DNA of 64,000 nt from Aquiluna sp. (GCA_018402685.1 JAGYIJ010000002.1:62001-126000), one strand, 5' to 3'. Counted from the stretch's first letter, positions 35,136-44,555 are shown. Notes: generated by a model not told the origin, from the letters alone. Numbers and translations: made by a program.

Positions 35136-35184
35136 AACCAAATGCTATCCCCCCGCTTTCCATGCGGACTAACATTTGGTTATG
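35133..35184. promoter_or_regulatory. Mirrored divergent leaderless promoters of glgA and glgC
   Basis: The 12-base words CATAACCAAATG and CATTTGGTTATG are perfect inverted copies around a 28-base centre. Each contains the start codon, the spacer TTGGTT and most of the -10. Reading outward, glgA has TAGCAT (35142-35147) and glgC has TAACAT (35170-35175), each six bases before ATG. The two genes therefore share almost identical promoter-start modules back to back. Confidence 0.6.
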
Positions 35185-36420
35185 GCTACCCGTGTTTTCG
35201 GAATGGTACTCGCCGGAGGCGAGGGTAAGCGACTCATGCCGCTCACTGCGGACCGCGCAAAGCCAGCCGTTCCGTTTGCTGGCTCCTACCGCCTGGTTGA
35301 CTTCGCTCTTTCCAATCTCCTGAATTCCGGCCTCAGACGCATCGTGGTTCTTACTCAGTACAAGTCCCACAGCATGGATAGGCACATCTCACAAACCTGG
35401 CGCATGTCGCCGCTGCTTGGTGGTTATGTGGCATCCATCCCGGCTCAGCAGCGGCTCGGCAAGCGCTGGTTCACCGGCAGTGCCGATGCGATCCTGCAGT
35501 CCATGAACTCACTCAGTGACGAGCGCCCTGACTACGTGGTGGTGGTTGGTGCCGACCACGTCTATCGAATGGATTTCGATCAGATGCTGCAGTCCCATAT
35601 CGAATCCGGCATGGAGGCCACCGTTGCCGCCATCAGGCAGCCGATCGAGATATGCAATCAGTTTGGTGTGATCGAAGTCGATGCCAAGAACCAAACCAAG
35701 ATCGCCTCCTTCAAGGAAAAGCCAAAGGATCCAGCCCCGGTCCCGGGCGACCCAACCCAAGCCCTGGTTTCAATGGGCAACTACATTTTTAACGCTCAGG
35801 CCCTGATAGAGGCAATCGAGCGAGATGCCGAGGACGAAAACTCGACCCACGACATGGGTGGCGACATCATCCCGTATTTTGTCAACCAAGACCTCGCTGG
35901 CGCATATGACTTCACCTTCAACGAGATCCCCGGAGCCACCCCGAGAGACAAGTCCTACTGGCGAGACGTGGGAACCCTGGATTCCTACTACGACGCCCAC
36001 ATGGACCTAATCTCCACGATGCCGATTTTTAACCTTTACAACTCCGAGTGGCCAATCTTTAACCAACAGATCAACATGCCGCCCGCAAAGTTCATTCACG
36101 ACTCCGAGGGCAATCAGGGTAGAACCAACGACTCCATCGTGTCGCTGGGGGTTGTGGTCTCAGGTTCCGTCGTGGAGCGCAGCGTGCTCTCCCCCAATGT
36201 TCGAATCAACTCCCGATCGCTTGTTACCGATTCGGTTCTGTTGGACGGGGTCCAGATTGGCCGGGACTGCACCATTCGCAAGGCAATCTTGGATAAGGAC
36301 GTTGTTGTCACCGACGGTGCGAGCATCGGAGTGAATCGAGATCGAGATCTAGAGCGTGGGTTCACTGTCACCGATAGTGGACTGACGGTTATTACCAAGG
36401 GGCTAATGGTCACACCGTGA
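35182..36420 (+). CDS. glgC: Glucose-1-phosphate adenylyltransferase
   Basis: GlgC makes ADP-glucose from glucose 1-phosphate and ATP, the committed step of glycogen synthesis. The 412-residue protein has the nucleotide loop [13 protein letters not shown] (10-22), the substrate segment [21 protein letters not shown] and a C-terminal left-handed beta-helix. ATG 35182 is preferred over the TTG at 35176 because the TAACAT hexamer lies six bases ahead and mirrors the glgA start. The stop overlaps the GTG of serB. Confidence 0.95.
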   Translation: MATRVFGMVLAGGEGKRLMPLTADRAKPAVPFAGSYRLVDFALSNLLNSGLRRIVVLTQYKSHSMDRHISQTWRMSPLLGGYVASIPAQQRLGKRWFTGSADAILQSMNSLSDERPDYVVVVGADHVYRMDFDQMLQSHIESGMEATVAAIRQPIEICNQFGVIEVDAKNQTKIASFKEKPKDPAPVPGDPTQALVSMGNYIFNAQALIEAIERDAEDENSTHDMGGDIIPYFVNQDLAGAYDFTFNEIPGATPRDKSYWRDVGTLDSYYDAHMDLISTMPIFNLYNSEWPIFNQQINMPPAKFIHDSEGNQGRTNDSIVSLGVVVSGSVVERSVLSPNVRINSRSLVTDSVLLDGVQIGRDCTIRKAILDKDVVVTDGASIGVNRDRDLERGFTVTDSGLTVITKGLMVTP

Positions 36421-37046
36421 CAAAGTTTTTAGTGGTGTTCGACGTTGACTCAACGCTCATCGAACAAGAGGCAATTGAACTTCTGGCAGCACACTCAAAG
36501 AGCGCCGAATTGGTTACACAAATCACAGAGCGTGCGATGCGCGGTGAGATTGATTTCACTCAGTCACTAATTGAGCGAGTGGCAACCCTCAAAGGGCTTC
36601 CAGAGAGCGTCCTTGACTCGGTTGCTAATACGCTCACCCTGACTAAGGGTGCGACAAAATTGGTTAGCGAGATTCACGCCAGGGGCGGCAAGGCCGCTGC
36701 GGTTAGTGGTGGATTCATTCAGTTACTAGATCCAATCAAAAAAGCCCTCAGGCTCGATTTCGCAGCGGCCAACACCCTCGGGGTTCAAGACGGTTTCCTC
36801 ACCGGCGAGGTGGTGGGCGAGATTGTCAATCGTCAGGCAAAAGCCGACTACCTGCTGCAGTGGGCGGATCAGTGCGGGTTAGATGCGTCCAAGACCTTCG
36901 CCATCGGAGATGGCGCTAATGACCTTGGAATGATGGCGGTGGCGGGCCTATCGATTGCGTTTTGTGCAAAGCCGATTGTCAAAGAGCAAGCCGATGTGGT
37001 GCTTGACGAGAGAGATTTGTCAAAAATTATTGAACTGTTGCCCTAG
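36417..37046 (+). CDS. serB: Phosphoserine phosphatase
   Basis: SerB hydrolyses phosphoserine in the last step of serine synthesis. The 209-residue HAD protein shows motif [17 protein letters not shown] (Asp9, Asp11), AVSGGF as motif II and [11 protein letters not shown] as motif III, all in the SerB pattern, without the N-terminal ACT domain found in longer forms. The GTG start overlaps the glgC stop (GTGA), so translation is probably coupled. The 3' end overlaps the convergent fabI by four bases. Confidence 0.93.
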   Translation: MTKFLVVFDVDSTLIEQEAIELLAAHSKSAELVTQITERAMRGEIDFTQSLIERVATLKGLPESVLDSVANTLTLTKGATKLVSEIHARGGKAAAVSGGFIQLLDPIKKALRLDFAAANTLGVQDGFLTGEVVGEIVNRQAKADYLLQWADQCGLDASKTFAIGDGANDLGMMAVAGLSIAFCAKPIVKEQADVVLDERDLSKIIELLP

Positions 37047-37810
37047 GCCCCAGTTGAGTGCAGGCCACCATCGACGTGGATCATCTCGCCGGTTGTGGCT
37101 GGGAACCAGTCGCTCAGAAGTGCAACCAATCCCTTAGCAGCCGCCTCGGTGTCGGTTAGGTCCCAACCCAAAGGTGCGCGGCCTGTCCAGAGCTCTTCCA
37201 TGGTTGCAAAGCCCGGGATTCCCTTTGCTGCGGTGGTCCTAAGTGGGCCGGCGGAAATCAGGTTGACCCTGATGCCCTTGGGACCGAGATACTTTGCCAG
37301 ATAGCGAGAGGTCGACTCAAACGCCGCCTTAGCCACACCCATCCAGTCATAGACCGGCCAGGAGACGGTGGCATCGAACGTTAGTCCAACCACCGATGAG
37401 GGATTATTCAGAACCGGAAGGCATGCGGTGGTGATGGACTTCAGCGAGTAGGCAGAGACCTCTACCGCGGTGGAAACATCAGACCACTCAGTTTCGAGAA
37501 AGTTTCCGCCCAGGGCGGTTTGCGGAGCAAAGGCGATTGCGTGAACAATGCCATCCAGTGAACCCAAGTGCTCTTTGATTCTGCCCGGCAGGGCAGCTAG
37601 GTCCTCTGCGTTGGTGGCATCGAGTTCGATGACCTCAGCCGGCTTGGGGAGCCTGGTGGCAATCTTTTGGGTGATTGGGAGCATTCTGCCAAAAGAGCTG
37701 AGCAGCACCTCGGCGCCTTCTTCTTGAGCCAGCCTTGCAGCTGCAAAAGCGATCGATGCCTCGGTCAAGACTCCGGTGACCAGGATTTTCTTACCCTCGA
37801 GAATTCCCAA
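37043..37810 (-). CDS. fabI: Enoyl-[acyl-carrier-protein] reductase (NADH), InhA-like
   Basis: FabI reduces the enoyl-ACP double bond in the fatty acid elongation cycle. The 255-residue SDR protein begins MGILEGKKILVTGV, has the active-site pair Tyr154 and Lys161 in VYDWMGVAKAAF, and the substrate loop GIPGFATMEELW. The pattern is closest to mycobacterial InhA. The start is TTG. It follows fabG by 39 bases on the same strand, the same order as mabA-inhA in mycobacteria. As the InhA-like enzyme it is expected to be the main reductase of type II fatty acid synthesis. Confidence 0.93.
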   Translation of the reverse strand: MGILEGKKILVTGVLTEASIAFAAARLAQEEGAEVLLSSFGRMLPITQKIATRLPKPAEVIELDATNAEDLAALPGRIKEHLGSLDGIVHAIAFAPQTALGGNFLETEWSDVSTAVEVSAYSLKSITTACLPVLNNPSSVVGLTFDATVSWPVYDWMGVAKAAFESTSRYLAKYLGPKGIRVNLISAGPLRTTAAKGIPGFATMEELWTGRAPLGWDLTDTEAAAKGLVALLSDWFPATTGEMIHVDGGLHSTGA

Positions 37811-37849
37811 TTACTACTCCCTAAACACTTGTTGAATGAAAACTACTAC

Positions 37850-38560
37850 CTAGTGCCCCATGCCAAGGCCACCATCGACCGGTATGACGGCTCCGGAGAT
37901 ATAGGAAGCCTCATCGGATGCCAACCAGCGCACCACCTTGGCAACCTCCTCGGGGCTGGCAAACCTGCCGGCTGGGATCTTGTCTCGATAGCTCTTGGCG
38001 AGCTCTTCACTGAGCTCTGCGGTCATGTCGGTGTCGATAAAGCCGGGAGCCACCACGTTTGCGGTGATGTTTCTCGAGCCGAGCTCGCGGGTAACGGATC
38101 TGGCTATTCCAACAAGGGCGCTCTTGGTTGCCGCGTAGTTCACCTGTCCGGCGCTACCTAAAAGACCCACCACGGAACCGATCAATATCACTCGGCCATA
38201 CTTTTGCTTGAGCATCGATTTGGTCACCCGCTTTAGCACTCGGAACACGCCATTGAGGTTGGTGTTTACGACATCCTCAAACTCTTCATCGCTCATCCGC
38301 AGCAACAGCGTGTCCTTGGTGATGCCCGCGTTTGCCACCAATACCTCAATCGGCCCCAGCTGCTGTTCAACCTCTTGGATTGCCGCATCGAGTGATGCGC
38401 CATCGGTAACGTCTGCAACCACGCTCAGGGTGCCCTTGGGGCCCTTACCGCTTCTAGCAGTTACGGCAACGCGGTGACCGGCTGCGACAAACTCCTGAGC
38501 GATTGCGTAGCCGATGCCACGGTTGCCGCCGGTGACCAAAACTGTGCGGGCAGTTTGCAT
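37850..38560 (-). CDS. fabG: 3-oxoacyl-[acyl-carrier-protein] reductase
   Basis: FabG reduces 3-ketoacyl-ACP with NADPH. The 236-residue SDR shows the nucleotide motif TGGNRGIG (10-17), VANAGI (75-80) and the catalytic Ser129, Tyr142 and Lys146 (SAGQVNYAATKSAL). ATG 38560 is chosen because AGGAG lies six bases ahead, rather than the preceding TTG. Together with fabI it resembles the mycobacterial mabA-inhA pair. Confidence 0.93.
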   Translation of the reverse strand: MQTARTVLVTGGNRGIGYAIAQEFVAAGHRVAVTARSGKGPKGTLSVVADVTDGASLDAAIQEVEQQLGPIEVLVANAGITKDTLLLRMSDEEFEDVVNTNLNGVFRVLKRVTKSMLKQKYGRVILIGSVVGLLGSAGQVNYAATKSALVGIARSVTRELGSRNITANVVAPGFIDTDMTAELSEELAKSYRDKIPAGRFASPEEVAKVVRWLASDEASYISGAVIPVDGGLGMGH

Positions 38561-38638
38561 CAACTACTCCTATTCGGGAATACCATTGCCTATTACGTGC
38601 TTACGAATACCACAGTCTAGTAATCCAAGAGATCTCGA

Positions 38639-38944
38639 ATGAGGATGGCGCAATTGCAAAAGCGACAGAGTGCAACAGCACTCGAGGCAAGTCCTGATGA
38701 GGAGAGACACTCCCGTCTGGTCAAATACACCGTAGCGATGTCTATCCGCATGGTGTGTATTGTGCTTGGAGTATTGACCCAGGGCTGGCTGATGTGGGTG
38801 TTTTTTGCCTTTGCTATTTTCCTGCCCTATTTTGCAGTGGTGATTGCGAACGAGCAGGGCTCATTCAAAAAAGTCAACACCGTAGTCATTGCCCCCAAAT
38901 TCTCTATCAAGGCAGACTCGATCAGAGTTGATGACCCAAAGTAA
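38639..38944 (+). CDS. DUF3099-family small membrane protein
   Basis: A 101-residue actinobacterial protein with two membrane helices at about 34-50 and 53-70 and polar ends. The segment DEERHSRLVKYTVAMSIRMVCIVLG matches the conserved N-terminal part of the DUF3099 family, function unknown. A second ATG two codons downstream is possible. It is divergent from fabG and overlaps the next small gene by 14 bases, in a unit that continues into SURF1. Confidence 0.8.
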   Translation: MRMAQLQKRQSATALEASPDEERHSRLVKYTVAMSIRMVCIVLGVLTQGWLMWVFFAFAIFLPYFAVVIANEQGSFKKVNTVVIAPKFSIKADSIRVDDPK

Positions 38945-39131
38945 GTGCTCTCGTGCCGGCTGCAACAACGGCGCTGAACACTTGATCTATTGGCGAAATC
39001 CAAAGGTCCACTCCCCCGATCGCCGAAAAACATGGGCTGCGTGCAATGAGCACAGGGAGTTTCTGGTTGACTATTTAGGAGCCAGAAACTTTTATCTAGA
39101 GGATAAAAAAATTGAAGCAGAGCACCCTTAG
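38931..39131 (+). CDS. Small putative zinc-binding protein
   Basis: A 66-residue protein with Cys6, Cys11, Cys38 and His41 (KCSRAGC near the start and ACNEHREFL later), a spacing that could hold one zinc ion. Many actinobacteria carry a similar small gene before SURF1, but I know no function. It overlaps both its neighbours, by 14 bases with the DUF3099 gene and by 20 bases with SURF1, which supports translation. The short length limits certainty. Confidence 0.7.
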   Translation: MTQSKCSRAGCNNGAEHLIYWRNPKVHSPDRRKTWAACNEHREFLVDYLGARNFYLEDKKIEAEHP

Positions 39132-39924
39132 ACGTTGGGGACCATGGATTGTCGTGGTCGTGCTCTTCGCCATTGCCACCACCCTTTTGAGTTCTTGGCA
39201 GTTCTCTAGGCGTGATGCGATCGTCGAGCGAATCGACCAGGTGATTGCCAACTATGACAAGACTCCGGTTGCCTATGAGTCACTCAACTGGAAGCTCAGC
39301 GATGACGGCCTCACCGATCTGGAGTGGACACCGGTAATTGTCACTGGAAACTACCTCCCAGATAAGGCGATCATTGTGCGCAATCGACCACTGTCTGGTC
39401 AGGCGGGCTTTGTGCAGCTGGTGCCGTTGGTTTTAGATAGCGGCGAGATACTCATGGTCGATCGCGGCTGGATTCAAGCCGGGTCTAACATCACAGAGCT
39501 AAGCTCCAATCCGCTTCCCAATCAGGGCAAACATGAGCTGGTGGTGAGGCTGAGAGCCCCGGAGCCAGATCTCGGAAGGCCGTCAGTTGATGGGCAGCTA
39601 GCCTCAATAAACCCTGCTGAGTTATCCGAGATTTTAGAGCCCTACGGCACCGTCATCTCTGACCGCTACGCACGAATGGTCTCGGAATCCCCCGGCTATC
39701 AAACTGCTCCATTAGCGATGCCGATGCCGTCTTTGAATGAGGGTAATCACCTCAGCTATGCGTTGCAGTGGATCTTGTTTGGGCTGATGGCTTTTGCGGC
39801 TTTGTTCTGGGCTTATCGCAACGATCGCCGAATTCGACTCGAGGAACAGGGTCTCTTGGTGCCCAAAGTTCGCAAGAAGACTCTGTCGGATTTGGACAAC
39901 GAGTTTGAAGACCAGAACCAATAG
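39112..39924 (+). CDS. SURF1-family cytochrome oxidase assembly protein
   Basis: SURF1 proteins help insert heme A into subunit I of the aa3 oxidase. The 270-residue protein has the classic layout: one N-terminal membrane helix (about 10-28), a large external domain with NRPLSGQAGFVQLVPL and MVDRGWIQAG, and a second helix near 220-240 (LQWILFGLMAFAALFW). The start is a TTG inside the preceding gene. It fits the other oxidase genes in the window (ctaC, ctaD, ctaE, ctaF, ctaA, ctaB). Confidence 0.92.
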   Translation: MKQSTLRRWGPWIVVVVLFAIATTLLSSWQFSRRDAIVERIDQVIANYDKTPVAYESLNWKLSDDGLTDLEWTPVIVTGNYLPDKAIIVRNRPLSGQAGFVQLVPLVLDSGEILMVDRGWIQAGSNITELSSNPLPNQGKHELVVRLRAPEPDLGRPSVDGQLASINPAELSEILEPYGTVISDRYARMVSESPGYQTAPLAMPMPSLNEGNHLSYALQWILFGLMAFAALFWAYRNDRRIRLEEQGLLVPKVRKKTLSDLDNEFEDQNQ

Positions 39925-39953
39925 ACTTTCCAAAGTTTCCTAAGGAGCGCTAA

Positions 39954-40511
39954 ATGTCAATTGCAACCCCAGTCATCGCAGACAGAATCTTTCCCAAGAG
40001 TCTTGCAACCAACATCTCACTGATCTTTGGCGGTGCGGCGCTAACCGCAATCTCAGCTCAAATTCAACTTCCGATGTGGCCAGTTCCGATGACCATGCAG
40101 ACCCTTGCGGTCTTGCTGGTTGGCGCTGCACTTGGCGCGAAGCGCGGTGCGCTATCGCTTTCTTTGTATCTTGCCCTCGGAGCCGCCGGACTGCCGGTCT
40201 TTGCCTCCGCTAAATCACTAACTGGAGTGATTCCAACCGCCGGCTACATAGTTGGTTTTGTTGCCGCAGCGGCTCTGGTTGGCTATTTGGCTAGCCGTGG
40301 TTTTTCGTCAACGCCGCTCAAAGTCGCGTTGAGCTTTGCGCTTGGCAGCGTGGTTATTTACGGCTTTGGCATCTCCGGCTTGATGCTGGCGCTTGGGCTG
40401 GATATGAGCACCGCTATCGCAGTTGGAGTAATTCCATTTTTGATTGGTGATGTGGTCAAGGCAGCTGCAGCTGCGGCACTACTGCCGCTGGCGTGGAAGC
40501 TTGTGCGCTAG
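39954..40511 (+). CDS. bioY: Biotin transporter S component BioY
   Basis: BioY is the biotin-binding membrane component of an ECF transporter. The 185-residue protein has about six helices and the family stretches AQIQLPMWPVPMTMQTL and GAAGLPVFASAKSLTGVIPTAGYIVGF. No ATPase or T component genes are adjacent, so it either uses shared ECF modules elsewhere or works alone. A good AAGGAG ribosome site precedes the ATG. Its presence suggests biotin uptake, consistent with a reduced genome. It ends two bases from the convergent DUF59 gene. Confidence 0.9.
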   Translation: MSIATPVIADRIFPKSLATNISLIFGGAALTAISAQIQLPMWPVPMTMQTLAVLLVGAALGAKRGALSLSLYLALGAAGLPVFASAKSLTGVIPTAGYIVGFVAAAALVGYLASRGFSSTPLKVALSFALGSVVIYGFGISGLMLALGLDMSTAIAVGVIPFLIGDVVKAAAAAALLPLAWKLVR

Positions 40512-40513
40512 TA

Positions 40514-40846
40514 CTAAATAGAGAACCCGATGGTTCGCATCATCTCTTTACCGTCTTCGGTAATTAGCTCTGGTCCCCATGGTGGCATCCAGATCCAGTT
40601 GATGCGAAACGCCTCGACAACACCATCCAGGGCCTCTGCAGTCTGCTCCTCGATAACGTCGGTGAGTGGGCAACCCGCAGAGGTCAGGGTCATGTTGATT
40701 AGCAACGCCCCATCCTCAGACTCCTGCAGACCGTAGACCAGACCTAGGTCAACTATGTTGACGCCAATCTCGGGGTCAATGATCTCCTTCATCGCTTCGA
40801 TGATTTCATCGAAGCGAGCTGGTTCTAGTTCTTTTGGTTCACTCAT
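40514..40846 (-). CDS. DUF59/MIP18-family Fe-S assembly factor (SufT-like)
   Basis: A 110-residue protein of the MIP18/SufT group, which takes part in Fe-S protein maturation. The signature DPEIGVNIVDLGLVY and the conserved Cys59 in SAGCPLTD are present. It overlaps sufC by four bases and closes the suf operon. In other actinobacteria the last gene of the suf cluster is of the same type, usually after sufS and sufU, which are not here. Confidence 0.9.
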   Translation of the reverse strand: MSEPKELEPARFDEIIEAMKEIIDPEIGVNIVDLGLVYGLQESEDGALLINMTLTSAGCPLTDVIEEQTAEALDGVVEAFRINWIWMPPWGPELITEDGKEMMRTIGFSI

Positions 40847-41605
40847 GCTGTTGGTGCCTTTAGGAAGCGGTCGTAACCCTCGGCCTCGAGCCTGTCTGCA
40901 AGCTCTGGACCGCCCTGCTCGGCAATCTGGCCGTTGACAAACACGTGAACGTGGTCGGGCTTGATGTATTTCAAGATTCGGGTGTAGTGGGTGATCATCA
41001 AGACACCCAGGTCGCTACTCTCCTTGGCGCGGTTAACACCCTCAGAGACAACCTTTAGTGCATCAACATCAAGGCCAGAGTCGGTCTCGTCCAGGATTGC
41101 AATCTTTGGGGTTAGTAGCTCCATCTGCAGAATCTCGTGGCGCTTCTTCTCACCACCGGAGAATCCCTCATTCACGTTGCGCTCTGTGAAATCGGAGTCC
41201 ATTCGCAAGTTTTTCATTGCGACCTTTAGGTCACCAACCCACTTGCGCAGTGCTGGGGCCTCGCCGCTGAGCGCGGTCTTGGCGGTGCGGAGGAAGTTAG
41301 ATACCGATACTCCTGGAATCTCTACCGGGTACTGCATTGCTAGAAACAGTCCGGCCCGAGCACGCTCGTCGACGCTCATCTCCAAGAACATCCTCACCAT
41401 CTAGCAAGATCTCGCCCTTGGTGACCTGGTATTTGGGGTGCCCGGCGATTGAGTAAGCCAGAGTTGACTTGCCCGATCCGTTTGGACCCATGACTGCGTG
41501 GGTCTCGCCGGAGCGGATCACCAGGTCAACGCCCTTGAGGATCTCTTTTGCACCCTGGTCGGTCTCTACCGATACGTGCAGGTTCTTGATTTCTAGAGTT
41601 GCCAT
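40843..41605 (-). CDS. sufC: Fe-S assembly ATPase SufC (one frameshift in this sequence)
   Basis: SufC is the ATPase of the SufBCD scaffold. Two frames give one 253-residue ABC protein with Walker A GPNGSGKS (40-47), the Q-loop FLAMQYP, signature FSGGEKKR and Walker B IAILDET. One extra base near 41382-41386 breaks the frame; removing it gives [14 protein letters not shown]. The gene is essential and both halves are well conserved, so this is probably an error. It lies between the Rieske ferredoxin and the DUF59 gene. Confidence 0.92.
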
Positions 41606-41630
41606 TTGTCTTTTCCTTTTTCCTAAGTCT

Positions 41631-41942
41631 TTAGTCTTCGTACTCTAAGTAGATTTCGTCGTTTTCAATCAAAACCTCGTAGGTTGCCACGGGTTCGTAG
41701 GCGGGGAGGCTCAGAGGCTTACCGGTGCTGAGTTCAAACTTTGCACCGTGTGCCCAGCACTCGATCGTTTCCTCGTCAACAAAGCCCTCGCTGAGGGAAA
41801 TCTCACCGTGTGAGCACTTGTCATCAAGGGCCTTTACTTCTCCCGAGGGGGTTCTAACGATCGCAATTGCGTGATCGCCAACCTTGACTCTGATTGCCTT
41901 GCCTGGTTTGAGGTCCTCTAATGGGCAGATCTTGATTGCCAC
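41631..41942 (-). CDS. Rieske-type ferredoxin of the suf operon
   Basis: A 103-residue Rieske ferredoxin, similar to the ferredoxin subunit of non-heme iron oxygenases. The two cluster motifs are CSH (Cys43, His45) and CWAH (Cys62, His65), with the short spacing usual for soluble forms. It lies between sufD and sufC, as in many actinobacterial suf operons, and may supply electrons for cluster assembly or transfer. It abuts sufD directly. Confidence 0.9.
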   Translation of the reverse strand: MAIKICPLEDLKPGKAIRVKVGDHAIAIVRTPSGEVKALDDKCSHGEISLSEGFVDEETIECWAHGAKFELSTGKPLSLPAYEPVATYEVLIENDEIYLEYED

Positions 41943-43100
41943 CTATACCCCAACCTTCTCAAGCTCCAGCTCGATGGCGGCAATCAGCCTTTCCTCGATT
42001 TGGGCAACACCAATTTTTTGAATCATTTCATTCAAGAAACCACGGACCACCAGCTGCTTCGCCTCTGGCTCTGAGATGCCTCTTGCCATCAGGTAGAAAA
42101 GCTGCAGGTCATCGAAGCGGCCCGAGGCGCTGGCGTGGCCGGCACCCTCGATCTTCCCGGTTTCAATCTCCAGGTTGGGAACCGAGTCGGCACGAGCACC
42201 GTCGGTCAACAAGAGATTACGGTTTAGCTCGTAGGAGTTGGTTCCAACCGCGCTCTCGCGAATCAAAACATCGCCAACCCAAACGGTGTGAGCTCCCTTA
42301 CCCTGCAGTGCGCCCTTGTAGGCGACATCGGAGACGCAGTTAGGTGCGATGTGGTCAACGTATGGTCTGTGCTCAAAGTAGTTGCCGGTGTCTGCTAGGT
42401 AGACGCCATACATGTTGGTCTTGCCACCCGGTGAAGACAGGTAGCTAGCCGGGGTAACCCTCACGAGGTCTCCCCCGAGTGATACCACCACGTGCTTTAG
42501 CTCTGCGTCCTTGCCAATCTTGGCGAACTGACTTGAGATGTGGCTAGAACCCTTGTTCCACTGCGCAATGGTGATGAAGTCCAGCTTGGCGCCATCCTCC
42601 AGGACCAGTTCAACGTTCTCACCCAGCACGCCATCGCCAACGTGGTCTAGGACCACGGTTGCCTGCGAGTTGGCGCCAATGACCAAAACAATGTGAAGCG
42701 CTTTGGCCTCGTGAGCCTTTGGATTGATCTCAATAAAGCTCGGGCCATCGATCTCGGTGTTCTTCGGGATCTCGATGACCATGGTCTTTGAGGCATTGGT
42801 CCAGGCAGCAGCTGAGATGCGATCCTCTGGCAAGCCAGCGGATCCAATCAGTGCGTCAGTTGAATCGACCCAGCGGCTGGTGATTCCAGCTGCCAGCTTG
42901 AGTTCAATTGCCTCTTGGCCAACCTCACCCATGACCTCTTGGTCTAGACCGCGAATGAGGTCTTGGGGAATGTAGCGCCAGATCTCCTGGAGTTTTGATA
43001 CCTCTGGGAAATCTGAGACTGAAGCTGAGCGTGGGCGCTCGTTTCTTGTTTGAATTGGCACGCCTGTGTGGGAGTGTGCCTCAATACCGTGCTGCGCCAT
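41943..43100 (-). CDS. sufD: Fe-S cluster assembly protein SufD
   Basis: The 385-residue SufD subunit of the SufBCD scaffold. The central right-handed beta-helix with RVTPASYLSSPGG, the YLADTGNYFEHRPYVDH segment and the C-terminal ARGISEPEAKQLVVRGFLNEMI are typical. It starts two bases after the sufB stop and ends where the ferredoxin gene begins. No frame problem is seen. Confidence 0.94.
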   Translation of the reverse strand: MAQHGIEAHSHTGVPIQTRNERPRSASVSDFPEVSKLQEIWRYIPQDLIRGLDQEVMGEVGQEAIELKLAAGITSRWVDSTDALIGSAGLPEDRISAAAWTNASKTMVIEIPKNTEIDGPSFIEINPKAHEAKALHIVLVIGANSQATVVLDHVGDGVLGENVELVLEDGAKLDFITIAQWNKGSSHISSQFAKIGKDAELKHVVVSLGGDLVRVTPASYLSSPGGKTNMYGVYLADTGNYFEHRPYVDHIAPNCVSDVAYKGALQGKGAHTVWVGDVLIRESAVGTNSYELNRNLLLTDGARADSVPNLEIETGKIEGAGHASASGRFDDLQLFYLMARGISEPEAKQLVVRGFLNEMIQKIGVAQIEERLIAAIELELEKVGV

Positions 43101-43102
43101 TA

Positions 43103-44521
43103 CTAGCCCACAGCTCCTTCCATCTGCATCTCGATTAGCTTGTTCAGCTCGAGTGCGTATTCCATTGGTAGTTCTTTGGCAATTGGCTCAATAAAGCCGC
43201 GAACAATCATCGCCATCGCCTCGTCTTCCGCCATTCCGCGGGACTGCAGGTAGAACAGCTGCTCGGCAGAGATCTGAGAGACGGTGGCCTCGTGACCCAT
43301 CGAAACATTGTCTTCACGGATGTCATTGACTGGGTAGGTGTCAGATCGAGAGATGGTGTCGACCAACAAAGCATCACACCTCACGGTGTTGGCGCTGTGG
43401 TGGGCACCTGGGTTCACGCGAATCTCACCGCGGTAGGAGGTCCTGCCACCACCACGTGCGATTGACTTGGAGACAATCGAGCTGGTGGTGTAGGGAGCTA
43501 GGTGAATCATCTTGGCACCGGCATCCTGGTGCTGTCCCTCGCCTGCGAAGGCAACCGAGAGGGTCTCACCGCGAGCGTGCTCGCCGGCGAGGATCACGCT
43601 TGGGTACTTCATGGTGACCTTGGAGCCGATGTTGCCATCGATCCACTCCATGGTTGCACCCTCGTGAGCAATCGCTCGCTTGGTAACCAGGTTGTAGACG
43701 TTGTTGGACCAGTTCTGAATCGTGGTGTAGCGGACCCGAGCGTTCTTCTTGACGATGATTTCAACCACTGCGGAGTGCAGTGAGTCGGATTGGTAGATCG
43801 GGGCGGTGCAACCCTCGATGTAGTGCACGTAGGAGTCTTCGTCAGCAATGATCAGGGTTCTTTCGAACTGACCCATGTTCTCGGTGTTGATTCGGAAGTA
43901 TGCCTGCAGTGGGATGTCAACGTGGACGCCCTTTGGCACATAAACAAATGATCCACCGGACCAGACCGCGGTGTTCAGCGCAGCAAACTTGTTGTCTCCC
44001 GCTGGGATAACGGTGCCGAAGTACTCCTGGAAGATCTCTGGGTGCTCGCGAAGAGCGGTGTCGGTGTCTAGGAACAAAACGCCCTGAGCCTCAAGGTCCT
44101 CACGAATCTGGTGGTAAACCACCTCGGACTCGTACTGGGCGGCAACACCGGAGACCAAGCGCTGACGCTCTGCCTCTGGGATACCTAGCTTTTCGTAGGT
44201 GTTGCGAATGTCTTCTGGGAGCTCTTCCCAGGTGGTCGCCTGGCGCTCGGTGGAGCGCACGAAGTATTTGATGTTGTCAAAGTGAATACCGCTGAGGTCG
44301 CTGCCCCAGGTTGGCATTGGCTTTTTCATGAAGAAGTCGTAGCCCTTCATGCGACGCTCCAGCATCCATGCGGGTTCGTCTTTGAGGCCGGAGATGTTCT
44401 TTACTACTGACTCGTTGATGCCGCGCACTGCGGTGGCACCCTTGTCGTCCTTGTCTGACCAACCAAACTCGTAGGTTCCCAGTTCATCTAGCTCTGGGCG
44501 GTCAAGAATTTTTTCTGACAT
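43103..44521 (-). CDS. sufB: Fe-S cluster assembly protein SufB
   Basis: SufB is the scaffold subunit on which the cluster forms with SufC and SufD. The 472-residue protein includes KGVHVDIPLQAYFRINTEN, EGCTAPIYQSDSLHSA with the cluster cysteine region, and the C-terminal QSRGMAEDEAMAMIVRGFIEPI. A strong ribosome site (AGGAGG) lies nine bases before the ATG. It is the first gene of the operon. No SufR repressor gene lies upstream; instead the operon is divergent from ctaA, with two inverted repeats in the gap. Confidence 0.95.
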   Translation of the reverse strand: MSEKILDRPELDELGTYEFGWSDKDDKGATAVRGINESVVKNISGLKDEPAWMLERRMKGYDFFMKKPMPTWGSDLSGIHFDNIKYFVRSTERQATTWEELPEDIRNTYEKLGIPEAERQRLVSGVAAQYESEVVYHQIREDLEAQGVLFLDTDTALREHPEIFQEYFGTVIPAGDNKFAALNTAVWSGGSFVYVPKGVHVDIPLQAYFRINTENMGQFERTLIIADEDSYVHYIEGCTAPIYQSDSLHSAVVEIIVKKNARVRYTTIQNWSNNVYNLVTKRAIAHEGATMEWIDGNIGSKVTMKYPSVILAGEHARGETLSVAFAGEGQHQDAGAKMIHLAPYTTSSIVSKSIARGGGRTSYRGEIRVNPGAHHSANTVRCDALLVDTISRSDTYPVNDIREDNVSMGHEATVSQISAEQLFYLQSRGMAEDEAMAMIVRGFIEPIAKELPMEYALELNKLIEMQMEGAVG

Positions 44522-44555
44522 TTGTGTAAGCCTCCTGTTACCTCAACATGGTGCA

